Shown: positions 26,987 through 38,328, counted from the first letter of the stretch. The stretch: DNA of 64,000 bases from Saccharibacillus soli (GCA_002189105.1 NIOB01000008.1:1-64000); one strand, 5' to 3'. Notes: generated from the letters alone by a model not told the origin. Program-made: numbers and translations.

Positions 26987-27931
26987 TCAGCCCCTTGCCT
27001 GTTCCAGAATCCGGTCCGCGCCCCTTGCGGCCAACTTGTCTGCAACCTCAAGGCCCAGCTCCGCCGGATCGGTTCCTACTGCCGTCTCCTTGAGCAGCAG
27101 ACTGCCATCCGGCATCCCAACCAGCCCTGTTAACGAAACGGTGCAGCCATCTTCCCCCAATACCGCATAAGCACCAATCGGCACCTGGCATCCCCCATTC
27201 AGTGCAGCCAGCAGCGAGCGTTCAGCCTGAACCGTGCGCGCCGTATTCTCATCCTGATAATGACGCAGCAGCTCCAGCAGCCCTTTATCGTCCGCTCGAC
27301 ATTCGATGCCCAGTGCTCCCTGACCCACCGCAGGCAGACAGATCTCAACTGGGATATAGGAGGTGATCCGATCTTCCCAACCCATACGCTTCAGTCCGGC
27401 AGCAGCCAGCAGAATCGCATCGAATCCTTCCGTCTCCAGCTTGCGCAGACGGGAATCAATATTGCCGCGAATCCATTCCAGCTTGAGGTCAGGACGATAC
27501 GCCAGCAGCTGGCTGGAACGCCGCAGACTGCTCGTTCCTACCTTTGCCCCATGCGGCAGACCATCCAGATCAACACCTGTACGCGAGATCAGGCAGTCGC
27601 GGGCATCCTGTCTCAGTGGCACAGCTCCGTTAATCAGACCTTCCGGCAGCACAGCAGGCATGTCCTTCATACTATGTACCGCCATGTCGATCTCACCGTT
27701 CAGCAGCGCTTGCTCGATCTCTTTTACGAACAGACCTTTGCCCCCCACTTTGGACAGGGTGACGTCGAGGATCTGGTCTCCTTTGGTTACGATCTTCTTG
27801 ACTTCAAAACGAAAGGCCAATCCCTGTTCATCCGTCAGCTTCTGCAAGGCCTCGATCACCTGATTCGTCTGGGTTAGAGCCAATGCACTCTGACGCGATC
27901 CTACTACGATTGTCCGCAATCCTGTTGTCAT
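26987..27931 (-). CDS. hemC: Porphobilinogen deaminase (hydroxymethylbilane synthase)
   Basis: HemC polymerises four porphobilinogens into hydroxymethylbilane. The 314-residue protein has [17 protein letters not shown] at its start, the HSMKDMP motif and the dipyrromethane-cofactor cysteine in [12 protein letters not shown]. The frame is open to 27964, but the ATG at 27931 follows GGGAGG at ten nt and lies 5 nt after sirC. Confidence 0.96.
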   Translation of the reverse strand: MTTGLRTIVVGSRQSALALTQTNQVIEALQKLTDEQGLAFRFEVKKIVTKGDQILDVTLSKVGGKGLFVKEIEQALLNGEIDMAVHSMKDMPAVLPEGLINGAVPLRQDARDCLISRTGVDLDGLPHGAKVGTSSLRRSSQLLAYRPDLKLEWIRGNIDSRLRKLETEGFDAILLAAAGLKRMGWEDRITSYIPVEICLPAVGQGALGIECRADDKGLLELLRHYQDENTARTVQAERSLLAALNGGCQVPIGAYAVLGEDGCTVSLTGLVGMPDGSLLLKETAVGTDPAELGLEVADKLAARGADRILEQARG

Positions 27932-27936
27932 TCCCC

Positions 27937-28584
27937 TTATTCCTCCCGCTCTCTCTCGATCCATGCAGCAGCTTCAGCCTCACTCCACGGTACGAACGTT
28001 TCTTCTCTAATCTGCTCCAGTATATCGGTTTCCGCCAATTTGCGCATCAGGCGATGGCGCACTTCTGGCTCGTCTACCATCCCCCGCACGCGATTGCGCA
28101 TGACGTAAAGAAACTCGGCGTACGTTTCGTATTCATCGCCGAAACGTTCGTCGAGTTCCCGAATCAGCGCAGACGCCGCGGCAGGACCAGCTCCGGACGT
28201 TGAAGCCGTCACAATCAGCCTTCCACGCCGCAGGACGGCCGGATGGATAAAATTGCCCTGTTGGGCACGGCTGGCCACATTCACCAACGTCCCCTGCTGT
28301 TTGGCCGCTGCGGCCAAACGTTCATTTAAGGCTTCGTCACTGCTGGCTGCATACACCAGTCGATAACCCGACACATCCTGCTCGGACGCTTCTCGCTTGA
28401 GCCAGCACAGCTGACCGGCTTGCTCCAAATGCTGAATCTCGGGGACGGCTTCCGGGCTGATAACAGTCAGCGCTGCGCCTGCGGCGGCCAGTTGACTGGC
28501 CTTACGGCCTGCAATCTTGCCTCCGCCGACCAGGAGTGTCTCCATACCTTCTACATCCAGCTGTATCGGGAGATACTCGCCCAT
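27937..28584 (-). CDS. sirC: Precorrin-2 dehydrogenase (siroheme branch)
   Basis: This 215-residue protein is the CysG-N/Met8-type dehydrogenase that oxidises precorrin-2 to sirohydrochlorin. The NAD-binding start [26 protein letters not shown] and the [17 protein letters not shown] block are typical. It matches the YlnF/SirC type without a CobA domain; the methyltransferase is supplied by cobA/hemD two genes downstream. A chelatase is not seen in this window. The gene is 7 nt from hemX and 5 nt from hemC. Confidence 0.9.
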   Translation of the reverse strand: MGEYLPIQLDVEGMETLLVGGGKIAGRKASQLAAAGAALTVISPEAVPEIQHLEQAGQLCWLKREASEQDVSGYRLVYAASSDEALNERLAAAAKQQGTLVNVASRAQQGNFIHPAVLRRGRLIVTASTSGAGPAAASALIRELDERFGDEYETYAEFLYVMRNRVRGMVDEPEVRHRLMRKLAETDILEQIREETFVPWSEAEAAAWIEREREE

Positions 28585-28591
28585 CGCCTGT

Positions 28592-29419
28592 TCAGCCCCC
28601 GTTCCACTTATGATATTCGGAAAACGCGTTGCTAATCAGGTTGATGATGACCAATGCGTATCCGGCCAGCGTCCACTTGGCGATAGAGAAGCCGGAATAC
28701 TTGCGTGTTCGTTTAAGCAGAAAATATAGTCCATATACTGCCAGAGCCGCAAACGTCGTGATGCCTTTGACGTCAAGCAGCATCTCCCAGCGCCGCTGAG
28801 CGACGATAAGCAGAAAGGCAACCAGCAGCGAGACAATCAACAGCGGCGTTCCCGTCAGTACCGCTACATGCGCCCAGCGCTCCGTTTGTTCCAGGCTCGG
28901 CAGCCGACGAACGGTATCATTCCATTTCTTCTTTTTAAGCATCGCATATAAAAAGAGATACAAAATGCCAAATACCGCTGCAATCGTCAGCGCCACCAGA
29001 CTCAGATTCGCCAGGACCACATGCAGAATCAACAGCAGCTTCTGCGTATAGCCGATATGCTCCGCGTGGACGCCCACCGGGAACCAGAACTCATTTAACA
29101 CGCTGGCTGTAAATCCGACGATGCCCAGCAGCAGCACGACGAACTCCGCCTTCTGTGTCAGCGCCAAGGCAAAACCGGTCACCGTCAGCACAAACACAAA
29201 TAAAAACAGAAAGTCATATACGGAAAATAGCGGCGGTCGATTTTCAAGCACCGTACGCACCGCAATCACCGAAAATTGCAGCAGCGCCGTGACGCCAAGA
29301 AGCCCCGCGCCGATCCGCCGGGATCTCACGCTGCGGCTTACGCAATCGGAGAAATAGAACAGAAGGCTCAGGGCATAAATGTAAATCATCAACTCGATCA
29401 AGCTCGCAAGCAGCAGCAT
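28592..29419 (-). CDS. hemX: HemX-like cytochrome c assembly-type membrane protein
   Basis: This is a 275-residue integral membrane protein with about eight hydrophobic helices, related to the CcsA/HemX family. In B. subtilis HemX lowers the cellular level of HemA. The preferred start is the ATG at 29419, with AGGTGA upstream, rather than 29458. It lies directly after hemA, the same order as in Bacillus. Confidence 0.88.
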   Translation of the reverse strand: MLLLASLIELMIYIYALSLLFYFSDCVSRSVRSRRIGAGLLGVTALLQFSVIAVRTVLENRPPLFSVYDFLFLFVFVLTVTGFALALTQKAEFVVLLLGIVGFTASVLNEFWFPVGVHAEHIGYTQKLLLILHVVLANLSLVALTIAAVFGILYLFLYAMLKKKKWNDTVRRLPSLEQTERWAHVAVLTGTPLLIVSLLVAFLLIVAQRRWEMLLDVKGITTFAALAVYGLYFLLKRTRKYSGFSIAKWTLAGYALVIINLISNAFSEYHKWNGG

Positions 29420-29432
29420 ACCATTCACCTGC

Positions 29433-30788
29433 CTAGAGAACTGCCGGACGCAGAGCAAATGCTGAAATGTCCGCAGTCTTTTTTACCGCTTCCGAAGTTT
29501 CGGCCGACTCGACTTGCTCCAGTCTCGACTCCAGCGCGAAAATCTTTGTAAACATATCCACGGCTTCCGCCCCGTCGCGGTCGGCTGCCATCTCTTTGAC
29601 CCGGTTGATCGGATCGTGCATCATCTGATTGGCGACACTCTTCATCAGTCGGCTGATGACTTTGCGCTGGCGCTCATCCAGCTCTGGCAGCTTGTTGAAC
29701 AGGCTCTCCAGCGTCTCCTGATGAATGTCATTGGCTTTCTCTTGAAGCGCACGGATGACAGGCCGAACGCCCAGCGTCTTCAACCAGCCATAGAAATTAT
29801 CCCGTTCCTGCGCGATCATCTTCTCGATCTTCAGGGCTTCGGCTCTGCGCAGTTCCATATTGCTCTCCACGATGCCTTCCAGGTCATCAATATCATACAG
29901 GAATACGCCTGGAAGTTCGGCAATGGTTGGATCGATGTCACGCGGTACCGCGATGTCAATCATGAATAGCGGACGCGAACGACGCGCTGCTGCCAGATTT
30001 TTCACCTGTTCGCGTGTCAGTACATAGTCCGACGCTCCTGTGGAGCTGATGACAATATCCACCTCACCCAGCATCGCCACACCTTCATCCATCGTGCAGG
30101 GAATCCCGTTGAACTTGCCCGCCAGCTCCCGCGCCTTGTCCAGCGTACGGTTGGCGACGATCACCTGGGCAGCGCCGCTGGCATAGAGATGCTTCACCGT
30201 CAGTTCACTCATCTTACCTGCGCCCAGAATGAGCACCTTTTTATCCGTGAACATGCCGAAGATCCGCTTGCCCAGTTCAATTGCAGCATAGCTGACCGAC
30301 ACGGCATTTTCGCCAATCGAAGTCTCGGAATGAGCACGTTTGCCCAGCGTAACCGCCTGTTTGAACAGCATGTTAAACCAGGTTCCGGTCGCTTTCTCCG
30401 CCTGTGCCGTCAGAAAGCCCTGCTTCACCTGACCCAGAATCTGCGTCTCGCCCAGCACCATCGAATCCAGTCCACAAACGACCTTCATCAGATGCTCAAC
30501 TGCCTGCTCATCTTCATAGATATATAAATGTTGGGTAAAATCGGCTTTGGGAATCCCGAACCACTGCTCCATGAAATTGCGAATATAAAACGCGCACATA
30601 TGCAGCCGATCTACCACGACGTACAATTCGGTTCGATTGCAGGTCCCTACAATCACGCCTTCCAGCACGCTCTTTGTTTCCTTGAGGCGTTCCAGCGCTT
30701 CCGGAAGGTCTTGGTCCGCAATGGCAAACCGCTCTCTGATGTCTATTGGAGCCGTCCGGTAATTCAATCCGACTACCATAATGTGCAT
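29433..30788 (-). CDS. hemA: Glutamyl-tRNA reductase
   Basis: HemA reduces glutamyl-tRNA to glutamate-1-semialdehyde, the first committed step of tetrapyrrole synthesis. The 451-residue protein has the catalytic Cys50 in VGTCNRTELYVV, the NADPH-binding VLILGAGKMSELTVKHL and a C-terminal dimerisation helix. GGCGGTGAA precedes the ATG at 30788; a second ATG three codons later is also possible. It is the first gene of the hem operon. The upstream 148 nt are AT-rich but I could not choose one convincing promoter. Confidence 0.96.
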   Translation of the reverse strand: MHIMVVGLNYRTAPIDIRERFAIADQDLPEALERLKETKSVLEGVIVGTCNRTELYVVVDRLHMCAFYIRNFMEQWFGIPKADFTQHLYIYEDEQAVEHLMKVVCGLDSMVLGETQILGQVKQGFLTAQAEKATGTWFNMLFKQAVTLGKRAHSETSIGENAVSVSYAAIELGKRIFGMFTDKKVLILGAGKMSELTVKHLYASGAAQVIVANRTLDKARELAGKFNGIPCTMDEGVAMLGEVDIVISSTGASDYVLTREQVKNLAAARRSRPLFMIDIAVPRDIDPTIAELPGVFLYDIDDLEGIVESNMELRRAEALKIEKMIAQERDNFYGWLKTLGVRPVIRALQEKANDIHQETLESLFNKLPELDERQRKVISRLMKSVANQMMHDPINRVKEMAADRDGAEAVDMFTKIFALESRLEQVESAETSEAVKKTADISAFALRPAVL

Positions 30789-30936
30789 AACAAGTTCACC
30801 GCCTGATCTGGAATTGCTGCTAAAATTACATAACTAAACGTCATAAACAAACTATATAAAGTATATCACAGCGGATTCGCGGAATTGGAAGAATTAAATG
30901 AAATGTTTATGAATGTTTGTCTGTAAACAATGTATT

Positions 30937-31524
30937 TTATGCTTCCAGCCTAAATAAAAGAGCCGCTTCCTTCTGCAGCAGACCATCAATTCGCTCCTTT
31001 TCTTCACACGAAGAGGTGATCCAGCGTCGATCCAACAGCAGGTCCACCCGCAGTCGAATCTGTTCAATCTCCCTCTCAATATCGGTCGAACGGAAGCGAT
31101 ATTCAAGTTCCGGGATTTGATTCCGATGTTCAAACACCAATCGGCTTGTACCCGCAGTCAGCTCAATAATCCGTCTAACCGAACCGTCGGCGTAGAAATC
31201 AAGCATGACGAACCCAGGATAGATGCGCCGAATCATCCCTTCTCCTTTAAAGGTAACGAACAGTTGACGCACAACATGCGTCAGACGAGGATTAACGAGG
31301 CGGCACGACAACTCACAGATAAACAAATTTCTCCGCCGATCCAGAGACAGACAGACCTCTTCCCCGGTTTCGTCTTCCAGCACAACTTCGCGGCTTCCGC
31401 CGTCGAGTACCCGTACACGGTAATGCACACGCGGGTCCTGAATATGCTGAAGAAACTTTGACATCTGGCTCTCCGGCAGCAATAAACGGGCTTTAATAAA
31501 TTCCGTGGCTAAACGCTGCGCCAT
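30937..31524 (-). CDS. Conserved hypothetical protein between engB and hemA
   Basis: This 195-residue soluble protein has no membrane helix or signal peptide. It is beta-rich in the middle (VLDGGSREVVLEDETGEEV, LTAGTSRLVFEHRNQ) and ends with a charged helix and a single cysteine-serine pair. GAGGGG lies 8 nt upstream of the ATG. A TATAAT (31570-31575) lies about 46 nt upstream of the start but has no matching -35 box. I do not recognise a function; the position next to hemA does not prove a link to heme. Confidence 0.75.
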   Translation of the reverse strand: MAQRLATEFIKARLLLPESQMSKFLQHIQDPRVHYRVRVLDGGSREVVLEDETGEEVCLSLDRRRNLFICELSCRLVNPRLTHVVRQLFVTFKGEGMIRRIYPGFVMLDFYADGSVRRIIELTAGTSRLVFEHRNQIPELEYRFRSTDIEREIEQIRLRVDLLLDRRWITSSCEEKERIDGLLQKEAALLFRLEA

Positions 31525-31587
31525 GCGAATCCCCTCGATTCCTCAAGATGGGTGGGTGAACCTACTTTTATTATACCCGCTTTACGC

Positions 31588-31616
31588 AAAAAGACGGCTC
31601 CGCCATGGGAACCGTC
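31588..31616 (-). terminator. Intrinsic terminator after engB
   Basis: The stem GACGGTTC/GAGCCGTC (one G-U pair) with a CG-rich loop is followed on the minus strand by TTTTTGC. It lies about 110 nt past the engB stop. Confidence 0.75.
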
Positions 31617-31723
31617 CTGTCAGCAAATCACCGCCGATTTGAGCATTTCAATCGCTTTTGAAAGCGTTTTATTCCAGTTTGCTTAAATTTGCTGAGTTTT
31701 GCGTCCGTTATCGCCGTTTGGGC

Positions 31724-32386
31724 TTATTCAGCCGACTCTTCTTCGACAAAATCCGCTGCAAGTGCCTCATTCTCCGCCGCACGCTGTTCCAGCGTCTTCA
31801 GCTCACCAAGGTAACCTTCCAGCACAGTCCACAATTCTTCCTTGCCCATATCGTTTTCCGAAGAAAACATCACAAGTGAATCGCCGGGACGCATCCCCAG
31901 ATCCTGCTTGATGACTTTCGCGTGTTTCTGCCATTTTGTTTTCGGCACCTTATCCGCCTTGGTAGTCACCACGCAGATCGGGCGTTCATAATGGCTCAGC
32001 CATTCGTACATCTTGACATCGTCCTTGCTTGGCGGATGGCGAAGATCGACGACCATCACGACCAGTTTCAGCGTCTCGCGTTCGAGCAAATATGCCTCGA
32101 TCATCTGACCCCAGGATTCCCGCTGCTGTTTCGAGACTTTGGCGAAGCCATAGCCCGGAAAGTCCACGAAGAAGAAGGAACGATTGACGAGATAATAGTT
32201 CATATGCTGTGTTTTACCTGGAACAGAACTGGTTCGAGCCAGGTTTTTACGCCGCAGCATACGGTTGATGAGCGACGATTTGCCTACGTTGGAACGTCCG
32301 GCGAGGGCAATCTCCGGCAGGCCGTCCTCCGGATACTGCTTGGGTCCCACGGCGCTGATAGTAAATTCAGAACTGGTTACATTCAT
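31724..32386 (-). CDS. engB: Ribosome biogenesis GTPase EngB (YsxC/YihA)
   Basis: This 220-residue GTPase acts in 50S subunit assembly. P-loop [12 protein letters not shown] (about 31-42), the switch region [21 protein letters not shown] and TKADK are present. The C-terminus carries about 25 residues rich in Glu and Ala beyond the usual end. GAGAGG lies upstream of the ATG. It follows lon by 118 nt, as in Bacillus. Confidence 0.96.
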   Translation of the reverse strand: MNVTSSEFTISAVGPKQYPEDGLPEIALAGRSNVGKSSLINRMLRRKNLARTSSVPGKTQHMNYYLVNRSFFFVDFPGYGFAKVSKQQRESWGQMIEAYLLERETLKLVVMVVDLRHPPSKDDVKMYEWLSHYERPICVVTTKADKVPKTKWQKHAKVIKQDLGMRPGDSLVMFSSENDMGKEELWTVLEGYLGELKTLEQRAAENEALAADFVEEESAE

Positions 32387-32504
32387 TTGATAAAAATCCT
32401 CTCCGAACCGCTAAAGCTGCTCCAGTCAATCGAGATCTCACTCGCTTGGTCCGAGGAACTCTCCACGCTGGAAGCAGTTAAATCGGTTTGATCGCTTGGT
32501 TAAC

Positions 32505-34871
32505 TTAATGCGTCTGCGCGGCGGCTTCGGCGGTTGATTGAGCGGTTTCCGCCAGCAGCGCGTGTTCAAGCACCTGATCCATATGGGATACAGGCACGAA
32601 GCTCACCGCTTCCTTCACGCTGTCAGGAATGTCACGCAGATCACGTTCATTATCGGCAGGCAGCAGCACTTTGGTGTACCCCGCCCGATGTGCTGCCAGC
32701 GACTTCTCTTTGAGTCCGCCAATTGGCAGGACACGTCCGCGCAGCGTGACTTCGCCTGTCATGGCGACATCCTTCGATACAGGGCGTCCTGTCAATGCCG
32801 AGATCAGAGCCGTAGCCAGCGTAATCCCAGCCGAAGGGCCATCCTTGGGAACAGCACCTTCCGGAATGTGAATATGCACGTCGTTTTTCTCGTAAAACTG
32901 TCCGTCAATACCAAGCTGCTGGGCACGGGAACGCGTATAGCTGAACGCAGCCTGCGCCGATTCCTTCATGACATCGCCCAGTTTGCCGGTGAGCGTCAGC
33001 TTGCCGCTGCCTGGCAGTACACTGACTTCAATCGTCAGCGTCTCGCCGCCTACTTCGGTCCAGGCCAGCCCTGTTGCGCTGCCGACTTGATCTTCAGCTT
33101 CTGCCAGCCCGTAACGGAATCTCGGATTGCCCAGATAATCCTTGAGCGAATCCGGGGTCACCTGAATAGTCTCGCTAACTCCAGATACCAATTGCTTGGC
33201 TGCCTTGCGGCAGATCGCAGCGATCTGCTGTTCCAGGTTGCGGACGCCAGATTCCCGCGTGTATTCCCGAACGATTTGCAGCAGAACGTCTTCTGACAGA
33301 TCTACCTTTTCCTCATCCAGTCCATGCTCACGCTTCTGCTTGGGCAGCAGATAACGCTTGGCGATCTCCAGCTTCTCCAGCTCGGTATAGCCCGGAATAT
33401 TCAGGACTTCCATCCGGTCAAGCAGCGGACGCGGAATTCCCTGAAGCATGTTGGCTGTCGTGACGAACATGACCTTGGACAGGTCGTAAGGAATCTCCAC
33501 GAAGTGATCGCTGAATGTATTGTTCTGTTCCGGGTCAAGCACTTCAAGCAGCGCAGCCGACGGATCACCCCGGAAGTCCGACGCCATCTTGTCGATCTCA
33601 TCCAGCAGGAATACGGGATTGCTGCTTCCTGCCGTACGCATGCCTTGCAGAATCCGGCCTGGCATTGCCCCTACATAAGTGCGGCGATGACCACGAATCT
33701 CCGCTTCATCGCGCACCCCGCCAAGCGAGATCCGTACGAATTCGCGGCCGAGCGACCGGGCAATCGAACGAGCCAGAGAGGTCTTCCCGACGCCAGGGGG
33801 GCCTACCAGACAGAGGATGGGTCCCTTGAGTTTCTTAACCAGCTGCTGCACGGCAAGGTACTCCAGGACGCGCTCCTTGGGTTTCTCCAGACCATAATGG
33901 TCTTCGTTCAGAATCTCTTCGGCGCGTACAATATCCAGGACGTCTTCCGTCTCTTTGCTCCAAGGCAGAGCCAGCAGCCAATCGACATAACCTCTAATGA
34001 TTCCGCCTTCTGCGGCACTGGTTGGCATACGTTCGAGACGGTCAATTTCTTTCTTGATCCGCTCATAGACCTTCTCCGGGAAATTTCCGTTCTCCAGCTG
34101 TTCGCGCAGCTCCTCCACTTCGCCTGCACGACCTTCTTTTTCGCCCAGCTCTTTCTGAATCGCCTTCATTTGTTCCCGCAGATAGTATTCCTTCTGCGTT
34201 TTTTCCATCTGCTTCTTCACGCGCTGGCCGATCTTGCGTTCCAGCTCCAGCACTTCGCGCTCATTGTTCAGCAGATCCAGCAGTTTCTCCAGTCGGGCAC
34301 GGAATTCTACCGTCTCCAGGATGGCCTGCTTGTCCTTGATTTTAAGCGGCAGGTGACTGGTGATGACGTCAGCCAGCCGGCCTGGTTCATCGATGTCGGA
34401 CACCGCAGCCAGCGTCTCTGGAGTGACCTTTTTGGACAAATTGATATAATGCTCAAACTGGGTCAACACGGTTCTCATGAGCGCGTCGATCTCCGGATCT
34501 TCGGCATCCGGTTCCGGGAGTTCGCGGGCATACACTTCGTAGAACTCGGTATTCTCTTCGATATACTCCAGCACTTCGGCGCGCTCCAAGCCTTCAACCA
34601 ATACACGGATGGTGCCATTGGGCAGCTTGAGCATCTGTCGAACCTTCGCTACCGTACCGATTCGGAATATGTCATCCTGCGCCGGCTCCTCGATATTCAC
34701 CTCGGACTGCGAGCACAGAAGAATCAAATGATCGTCAACCATCGCCTTTTCCAGCGCCTTAACCGAGCGTTCCCGTCCGACATCCAGATGAAGTACCATA
34801 CTCGGATAGACGAGAAGCCCCCGCAAAGGCAGCAACGGAAAACGGCGGTTTTTCTGTTTGTTCAATCCCAT
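32505..34871 (-). CDS. lon: ATP-dependent protease La (LonA)
   Basis: This is a soluble AAA+ protease of 788 residues that degrades misfolded and regulatory proteins. An N-terminal LON substrate-binding domain (about 10-205) is followed by a coiled coil. The AAA+ module has Walker [12 protein letters not shown] and Walker [11 protein letters not shown]. The protease domain has the catalytic serine in [12 protein letters not shown] and lysine in [14 protein letters not shown]. The frame starts at a GTG (34880); the ATG three codons later at 34871 has better spacing to GGGGGTG. No lonB gene is found next to it. Confidence 0.97.
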   Translation of the reverse strand: MGLNKQKNRRFPLLPLRGLLVYPSMVLHLDVGRERSVKALEKAMVDDHLILLCSQSEVNIEEPAQDDIFRIGTVAKVRQMLKLPNGTIRVLVEGLERAEVLEYIEENTEFYEVYARELPEPDAEDPEIDALMRTVLTQFEHYINLSKKVTPETLAAVSDIDEPGRLADVITSHLPLKIKDKQAILETVEFRARLEKLLDLLNNEREVLELERKIGQRVKKQMEKTQKEYYLREQMKAIQKELGEKEGRAGEVEELREQLENGNFPEKVYERIKKEIDRLERMPTSAAEGGIIRGYVDWLLALPWSKETEDVLDIVRAEEILNEDHYGLEKPKERVLEYLAVQQLVKKLKGPILCLVGPPGVGKTSLARSIARSLGREFVRISLGGVRDEAEIRGHRRTYVGAMPGRILQGMRTAGSSNPVFLLDEIDKMASDFRGDPSAALLEVLDPEQNNTFSDHFVEIPYDLSKVMFVTTANMLQGIPRPLLDRMEVLNIPGYTELEKLEIAKRYLLPKQKREHGLDEEKVDLSEDVLLQIVREYTRESGVRNLEQQIAAICRKAAKQLVSGVSETIQVTPDSLKDYLGNPRFRYGLAEAEDQVGSATGLAWTEVGGETLTIEVSVLPGSGKLTLTGKLGDVMKESAQAAFSYTRSRAQQLGIDGQFYEKNDVHIHIPEGAVPKDGPSAGITLATALISALTGRPVSKDVAMTGEVTLRGRVLPIGGLKEKSLAAHRAGYTKVLLPADNERDLRDIPDSVKEAVSFVPVSHMDQVLEHALLAETAQSTAEAAAQTH

Positions 34872-35033
34872 CGTTTTCACACCCCCAAGAGGCTTGTCGC
34901 GCTAGTACATGAGACGAACGAAAGAGCGATTGGGTACAGCCCTTCTGATTCGGAATCCGATCTTGAAAAAGAATGAGCCTGACCGTGTGCCTCGCGCTCG
35001 CCCCACGCAATAAGCGGCGTTATTTGTGTGTTA

Positions 35034-35062
35034 AGTGTAGCATAGGAAGATGTAAGTCACAA
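35034..35062 (-). promoter_or_regulatory. Promoter of lon
   Basis: TTGTGA (35057-35062) and TACACT (35034-35039) are separated by 17 nt on the minus strand, about 160 nt upstream of lon. The remaining 34872-35033 leader shows no gene and no clear heat-shock operator. Confidence 0.6.
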
Positions 35063-35095
35063 AGGTACAGCAGCGCCAGACAAGCATAATGCGGT

Positions 35096-35131
35096 AAAAA
35101 AAGACGGCCTGCCGGGCTCCGCCAGCATGCC
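35096..35131 (-). terminator. Intrinsic terminator after ispG
   Basis: A GC-rich stem (GGCATGCTGG with CCCGGCAGGCC) around CGGAG is followed on the minus strand by a run of seven T residues. Confidence 0.8.
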
Positions 35132-35171
35132 GCCTGTAACGCTGTCCATTTTATCGCTGCGGTTTAACCGC

Positions 35172-36302
35172 TTACGCTTCCACTTTGGATGCTTTGGGTT
35201 GATGACGCTCCTCGCGGCCCGGAATCTGACCGGTCGCTTCATAAGCGACAACGATGGCATCAATTTCCTTCTTCAACTCTTCCACCATATCGGCTTCCGG
35301 TACTTTACGGATCATCTTGCCGTAACGGAACAGCAGACCTTCACCGCGTGCCCCGGCGATACCGATGTCGGCTTCGCGTGCTTCACCCGGGCCGTTGACG
35401 GCACAGCCGAGTACCGATACCTTGATTGGAACCTTGATCTTGGAGATATACTCTTCCACCTCGTTCGCAATCGAAAACAGGTCAATATCGAGACGACCGC
35501 AGGTTGGGCAGGAGACCAGAGTCGCTGCGTTGGTAATCAAACCAAAAGTCTTGAGCAGTTCACGTGCCACCTTGACTTCTTCCACAGGATCGGCACTGAG
35601 CGAGATCCGTACGGTCGAACCAATCCCCATCGACAGCAGGGCACCAATGCCCGCCGAACTCTTGATCGTACCGGCGTGAAGCGTACCCGCTTCCGTAATT
35701 CCCAGATGCAGCGGGTATGGAATGACCTGAGCAGCTTTACTGTAGGCTTCAATGGCCATTGGCACATCAGAGGCTTTGAGCGATACGATGATGTCATGGA
35801 AGTCGAGTTCTTCCAGAATTCCGATATGGAACAGGGCACTTTCGACCATGGCATCAGCAGTCGGATACCCGTATTTTTCAAGCAGGTGGTTCTCAAGCGA
35901 ACCCGCATTGACGCCGATCCGGATCGGAATCCCTTTGTCTTTGCAGGCCTTAACAACAGCCTCGACCTTCTCACGTTTCCCGATATTGCCCGGGTTGATC
36001 CGAACCTTATCAATGCCGTTTTCGATCGCTTTCAGTGCCAATTTATAATTGAAGTGAATGTCTGCTACCAAAGGAATGTGAATCCGCTTCTTGATCTCCT
36101 TGATCGCATCAGCAGCTTCATCATTATTGACCGTTACACGTACCACCTGGCAGCCTGCTTCTTCCAAACGAAGAATCTCGGCTACTGTCGCTTCCACATC
36201 GGCCGTCTTGGTTGTACACATGCTCTGGATAATCACTTCATCGCTGCCGCCAATAACCAGATTGCCCACCTTCACGGGCCGTGTCTGATGTCTTAAATAC
36301 AT
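35172..36302 (-). CDS. ispG: 4-hydroxy-3-methylbut-2-enyl diphosphate synthase (flavodoxin)
   Basis: IspG is the penultimate enzyme of the MEP isoprenoid pathway and carries a 4Fe-4S cluster. The 376-residue protein has [12 protein letters not shown] at its start, the TIM-barrel block [15 protein letters not shown] and the cluster cysteines in SCPTCGRLD and [10 protein letters not shown]. The frame is open to 36413, but the ATG at 36302 has GGAGGTCG upstream and gives the normal N-terminus. Its place between clpX and lon differs from B. subtilis, where lonB occupies that spot. Confidence 0.96.
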   Translation of the reverse strand: MYLRHQTRPVKVGNLVIGGSDEVIIQSMCTTKTADVEATVAEILRLEEAGCQVVRVTVNNDEAADAIKEIKKRIHIPLVADIHFNYKLALKAIENGIDKVRINPGNIGKREKVEAVVKACKDKGIPIRIGVNAGSLENHLLEKYGYPTADAMVESALFHIGILEELDFHDIIVSLKASDVPMAIEAYSKAAQVIPYPLHLGITEAGTLHAGTIKSSAGIGALLSMGIGSTVRISLSADPVEEVKVARELLKTFGLITNAATLVSCPTCGRLDIDLFSIANEVEEYISKIKVPIKVSVLGCAVNGPGEAREADIGIAGARGEGLLFRYGKMIRKVPEADMVEELKKEIDAIVVAYEATGQIPGREERHQPKASKVEA

Positions 36303-36397
36303 GTCATTCGACCTCCAAATCGGAACAAGCAAGATAGCGTCCATGCTGGACGCGGAATACGGCATTTGATGTCTAACCGACTGTTTGCACTCACAAC

Positions 36398-36429
36398 AAA
36401 CCGGCCAAACCATCTATAGGGTTGACCGG
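36398..36429 (-). terminator. Probable terminator after clpX
   Basis: CCGGTCAAC and GTTTGGCCGG form an interrupted stem, followed on the minus strand by TTTGTTG. The T-run is weak. Confidence 0.5.
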
Positions 36430-36464
36430 CTCGGCATGAGACCTATGCAAAGGAAGAAAATGCC

Positions 36465-37718
36465 TTAGGCGCTTTCTTCCCGTTTGTTGTTTTTAGCGCC
36501 TAATTCAGGCACCACCTTCTCTTTGACGACCTTCTCGGTGATGACACATTCCGTTACGTCATCGCGCGAAGGCACTTCATACATCACGTCAAGCATGAGA
36601 CCTTCGATGATCGCTCTCAGACCGCGTGCACCTGTGTTGCGCTTGATGGCTTCTTCGGCAATCGCGCGAAGGGCAGCATCTTCAAACTCCAGGTTGACGT
36701 TATCCATCTCAAGCAGTTTCTTGTACTGCTTGGTAAGGGCGTTCTTCGGCTCGGACAGGATGCGAACCAGCGTCTCTTCGTCCAGCGGAGCCAGCGTCGA
36801 GATAACCGGCAGACGACCGACAAATTCCGGAATGAGACCGAATTTGAGCAGGTCTTCCGGCAGCGCCATCATCAGGTATTCGCCTGCTTTCAGATCGCGT
36901 TGGCCTTCGCCCTCAGCATTAAAGCCGATTACTTTTTTACCAATCCGACGTTTAATCATCTGTTCCAGGCCGTCGAATGCACCGCCGCAGATGAACAGGA
37001 TGTTCGTCGTATCGATCTGAATGAATTCTTGATGAGGATGCTTGCGACCACCCTGAGGCGGAACGGAAGCAACCGTACCTTCGAGGATTTTCAGCAGGGC
37101 TTGCTGAACGCCTTCGCCGGACACGTCGCGTGTGATCGAAGGGTTCTCCGATTTACGTGCCACTTTATCAATTTCATCGATGTAGATAATGCCGCGTTCG
37201 GCTTTTTCCACATCGTAGTCAGCCGCTTGAATCAGCTTGAGCAGGATGTTCTCGACGTCTTCGCCGACATAACCGGCTTCCGTGAGGGAAGTGGCGTCTG
37301 CGATTGCAAAGGGAACATTCAGGATGCGGGCCATCGTCTGCGCAAGCAGCGTCTTACCCGAACCTGTAGGGCCGATCAGCATGATATTACTCTTTTGCAG
37401 CTCGACATCTTCCGATTTGCTCTGTGCATTGATCCGCTTGTAATGGTTGTATACGGCAACAGACAGCGATTTTTTCGCTTGGTCTTGACCGATTACATAC
37501 TGGTCGAGAATTGCACGGATTTCCTGCGGTTTCGGAATGTCTTTGAGATCGACTTCCTCTTCATGCCCCAGTTCCTCTTCTACGATCTCTGTGCACAGCT
37601 CGATGCACTCATCACAAATATATACGCCGGGTCCGGCAACCAGCTTGCGTACCTGCTCCTGCGTTTTTCCGCAGAAGGAGCACTTCAGCTGACCTTTTTC
37701 TTCATTAAATTTAAACAT
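36465..37718 (-). CDS. clpX: ATP-dependent Clp protease ATP-binding subunit ClpX
   Basis: This 417-residue AAA+ unfoldase feeds substrates to ClpP. An N-terminal zinc-binding domain (CSFCGKTQE and [10 protein letters not shown], cysteines within about 14-40) precedes the AAA+ module with [21 protein letters not shown] and the [16 protein letters not shown]-like block. The IGF-type loop that docks ClpP is present in the [10 protein letters not shown] segment. It follows clpP by 19 nt. Confidence 0.97.
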   Translation of the reverse strand: MFKFNEEKGQLKCSFCGKTQEQVRKLVAGPGVYICDECIELCTEIVEEELGHEEEVDLKDIPKPQEIRAILDQYVIGQDQAKKSLSVAVYNHYKRINAQSKSEDVELQKSNIMLIGPTGSGKTLLAQTMARILNVPFAIADATSLTEAGYVGEDVENILLKLIQAADYDVEKAERGIIYIDEIDKVARKSENPSITRDVSGEGVQQALLKILEGTVASVPPQGGRKHPHQEFIQIDTTNILFICGGAFDGLEQMIKRRIGKKVIGFNAEGEGQRDLKAGEYLMMALPEDLLKFGLIPEFVGRLPVISTLAPLDEETLVRILSEPKNALTKQYKKLLEMDNVNLEFEDAALRAIAEEAIKRNTGARGLRAIIEGLMLDVMYEVPSRDDVTECVITEKVVKEKVVPELGAKNNKREESA

Positions 37719-37737
37719 TTAACCACCCCTTCGAGGA

Positions 37738-38328
37738 TTAAGGATTAATCGGTCGCTCAAGAACTTTGTCGATCAGTCCGTAAGACTTCGCTTCTTCCGC
37801 GCTCATGAAGAAGTCGCGGTCTGTGTCCCGCTCGATTTTCTCAAGGGGCTGACCCGTGGTATCCACATAGATCTTGTTCAGCTTCTGCTTCGTCTTGATG
37901 ATCCAGTCCGTATGGATCAGAATATCCGAAGCCTGTCCGCTGACACCGCCAAGCGGCTGGTGAATCATCACTTCGCTGTTAGGCAGCGCGAAGCGCTTGC
38001 CTGGCGCACCTGCCGTCAGCAGAAGAGATCCCATGCTTGCCGCCATGCCAACGCAGATTGTGGATACATCCGGCTTAATGTATTGCATTGTATCATATAT
38101 ACCCATGCCCGCAGTTACAGAACCACCGGGGGAGTTAATGTACAAGTAGATGTCTTTCTCGGGATCTTCCGCCGCCAGGAACAGCAGTTGGGCAATAATC
38201 AGGTTGGCTACGTGATCGTCGATCGCATCGCCAAGCAGAATGATCCGGTCCTTGAGCAGTCTCGAATAAATATCATAAGAACGCTCACCGCGGCTTGTCG
38301 ATTCAACAACTGTAGGGACTAAACTCAT
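37738..38328 (-). CDS. clpP: ATP-dependent Clp protease proteolytic subunit
   Basis: ClpP is the tetradecameric serine protease core used by ClpX and ClpC. The 196-residue protein has Ser98 in GMAASMGS, His123 in [10 protein letters not shown] and Asp172 in DTDRDFFMS. The frame is open to 38379, but the ATG at 38328 follows GAGGTTG and gives the conserved MSLVPTVVE start. In B. subtilis clpP is elsewhere; here it sits between tig and clpX, as in many other bacteria. I see no CtsR operator in the upstream region. Confidence 0.97.
   Translation of the reverse strand: MSLVPTVVESTSRGERSYDIYSRLLKDRIILLGDAIDDHVANLIIAQLLFLAAEDPEKDIYLYINSPGGSVTAGMGIYDTMQYIKPDVSTICVGMAASMGSLLLTAGAPGKRFALPNSEVMIHQPLGGVSGQASDILIHTDWIIKTKQKLNKIYVDTTGQPLEKIERDTDRDFFMSAEEAKSYGLIDKVLERPINP

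Noticed and set aside
31650-31672. A cre-like TGAAAGCGTTTTAT near the end of engB
   Set aside because: The right half does not match the palindrome and there is no suitable promoter for it to control.
33324-34976. A 550-codon plus-strand reading frame
   Set aside because: It lies opposite lon, whose motifs are complete; the predicted protein has no recognisable domain.
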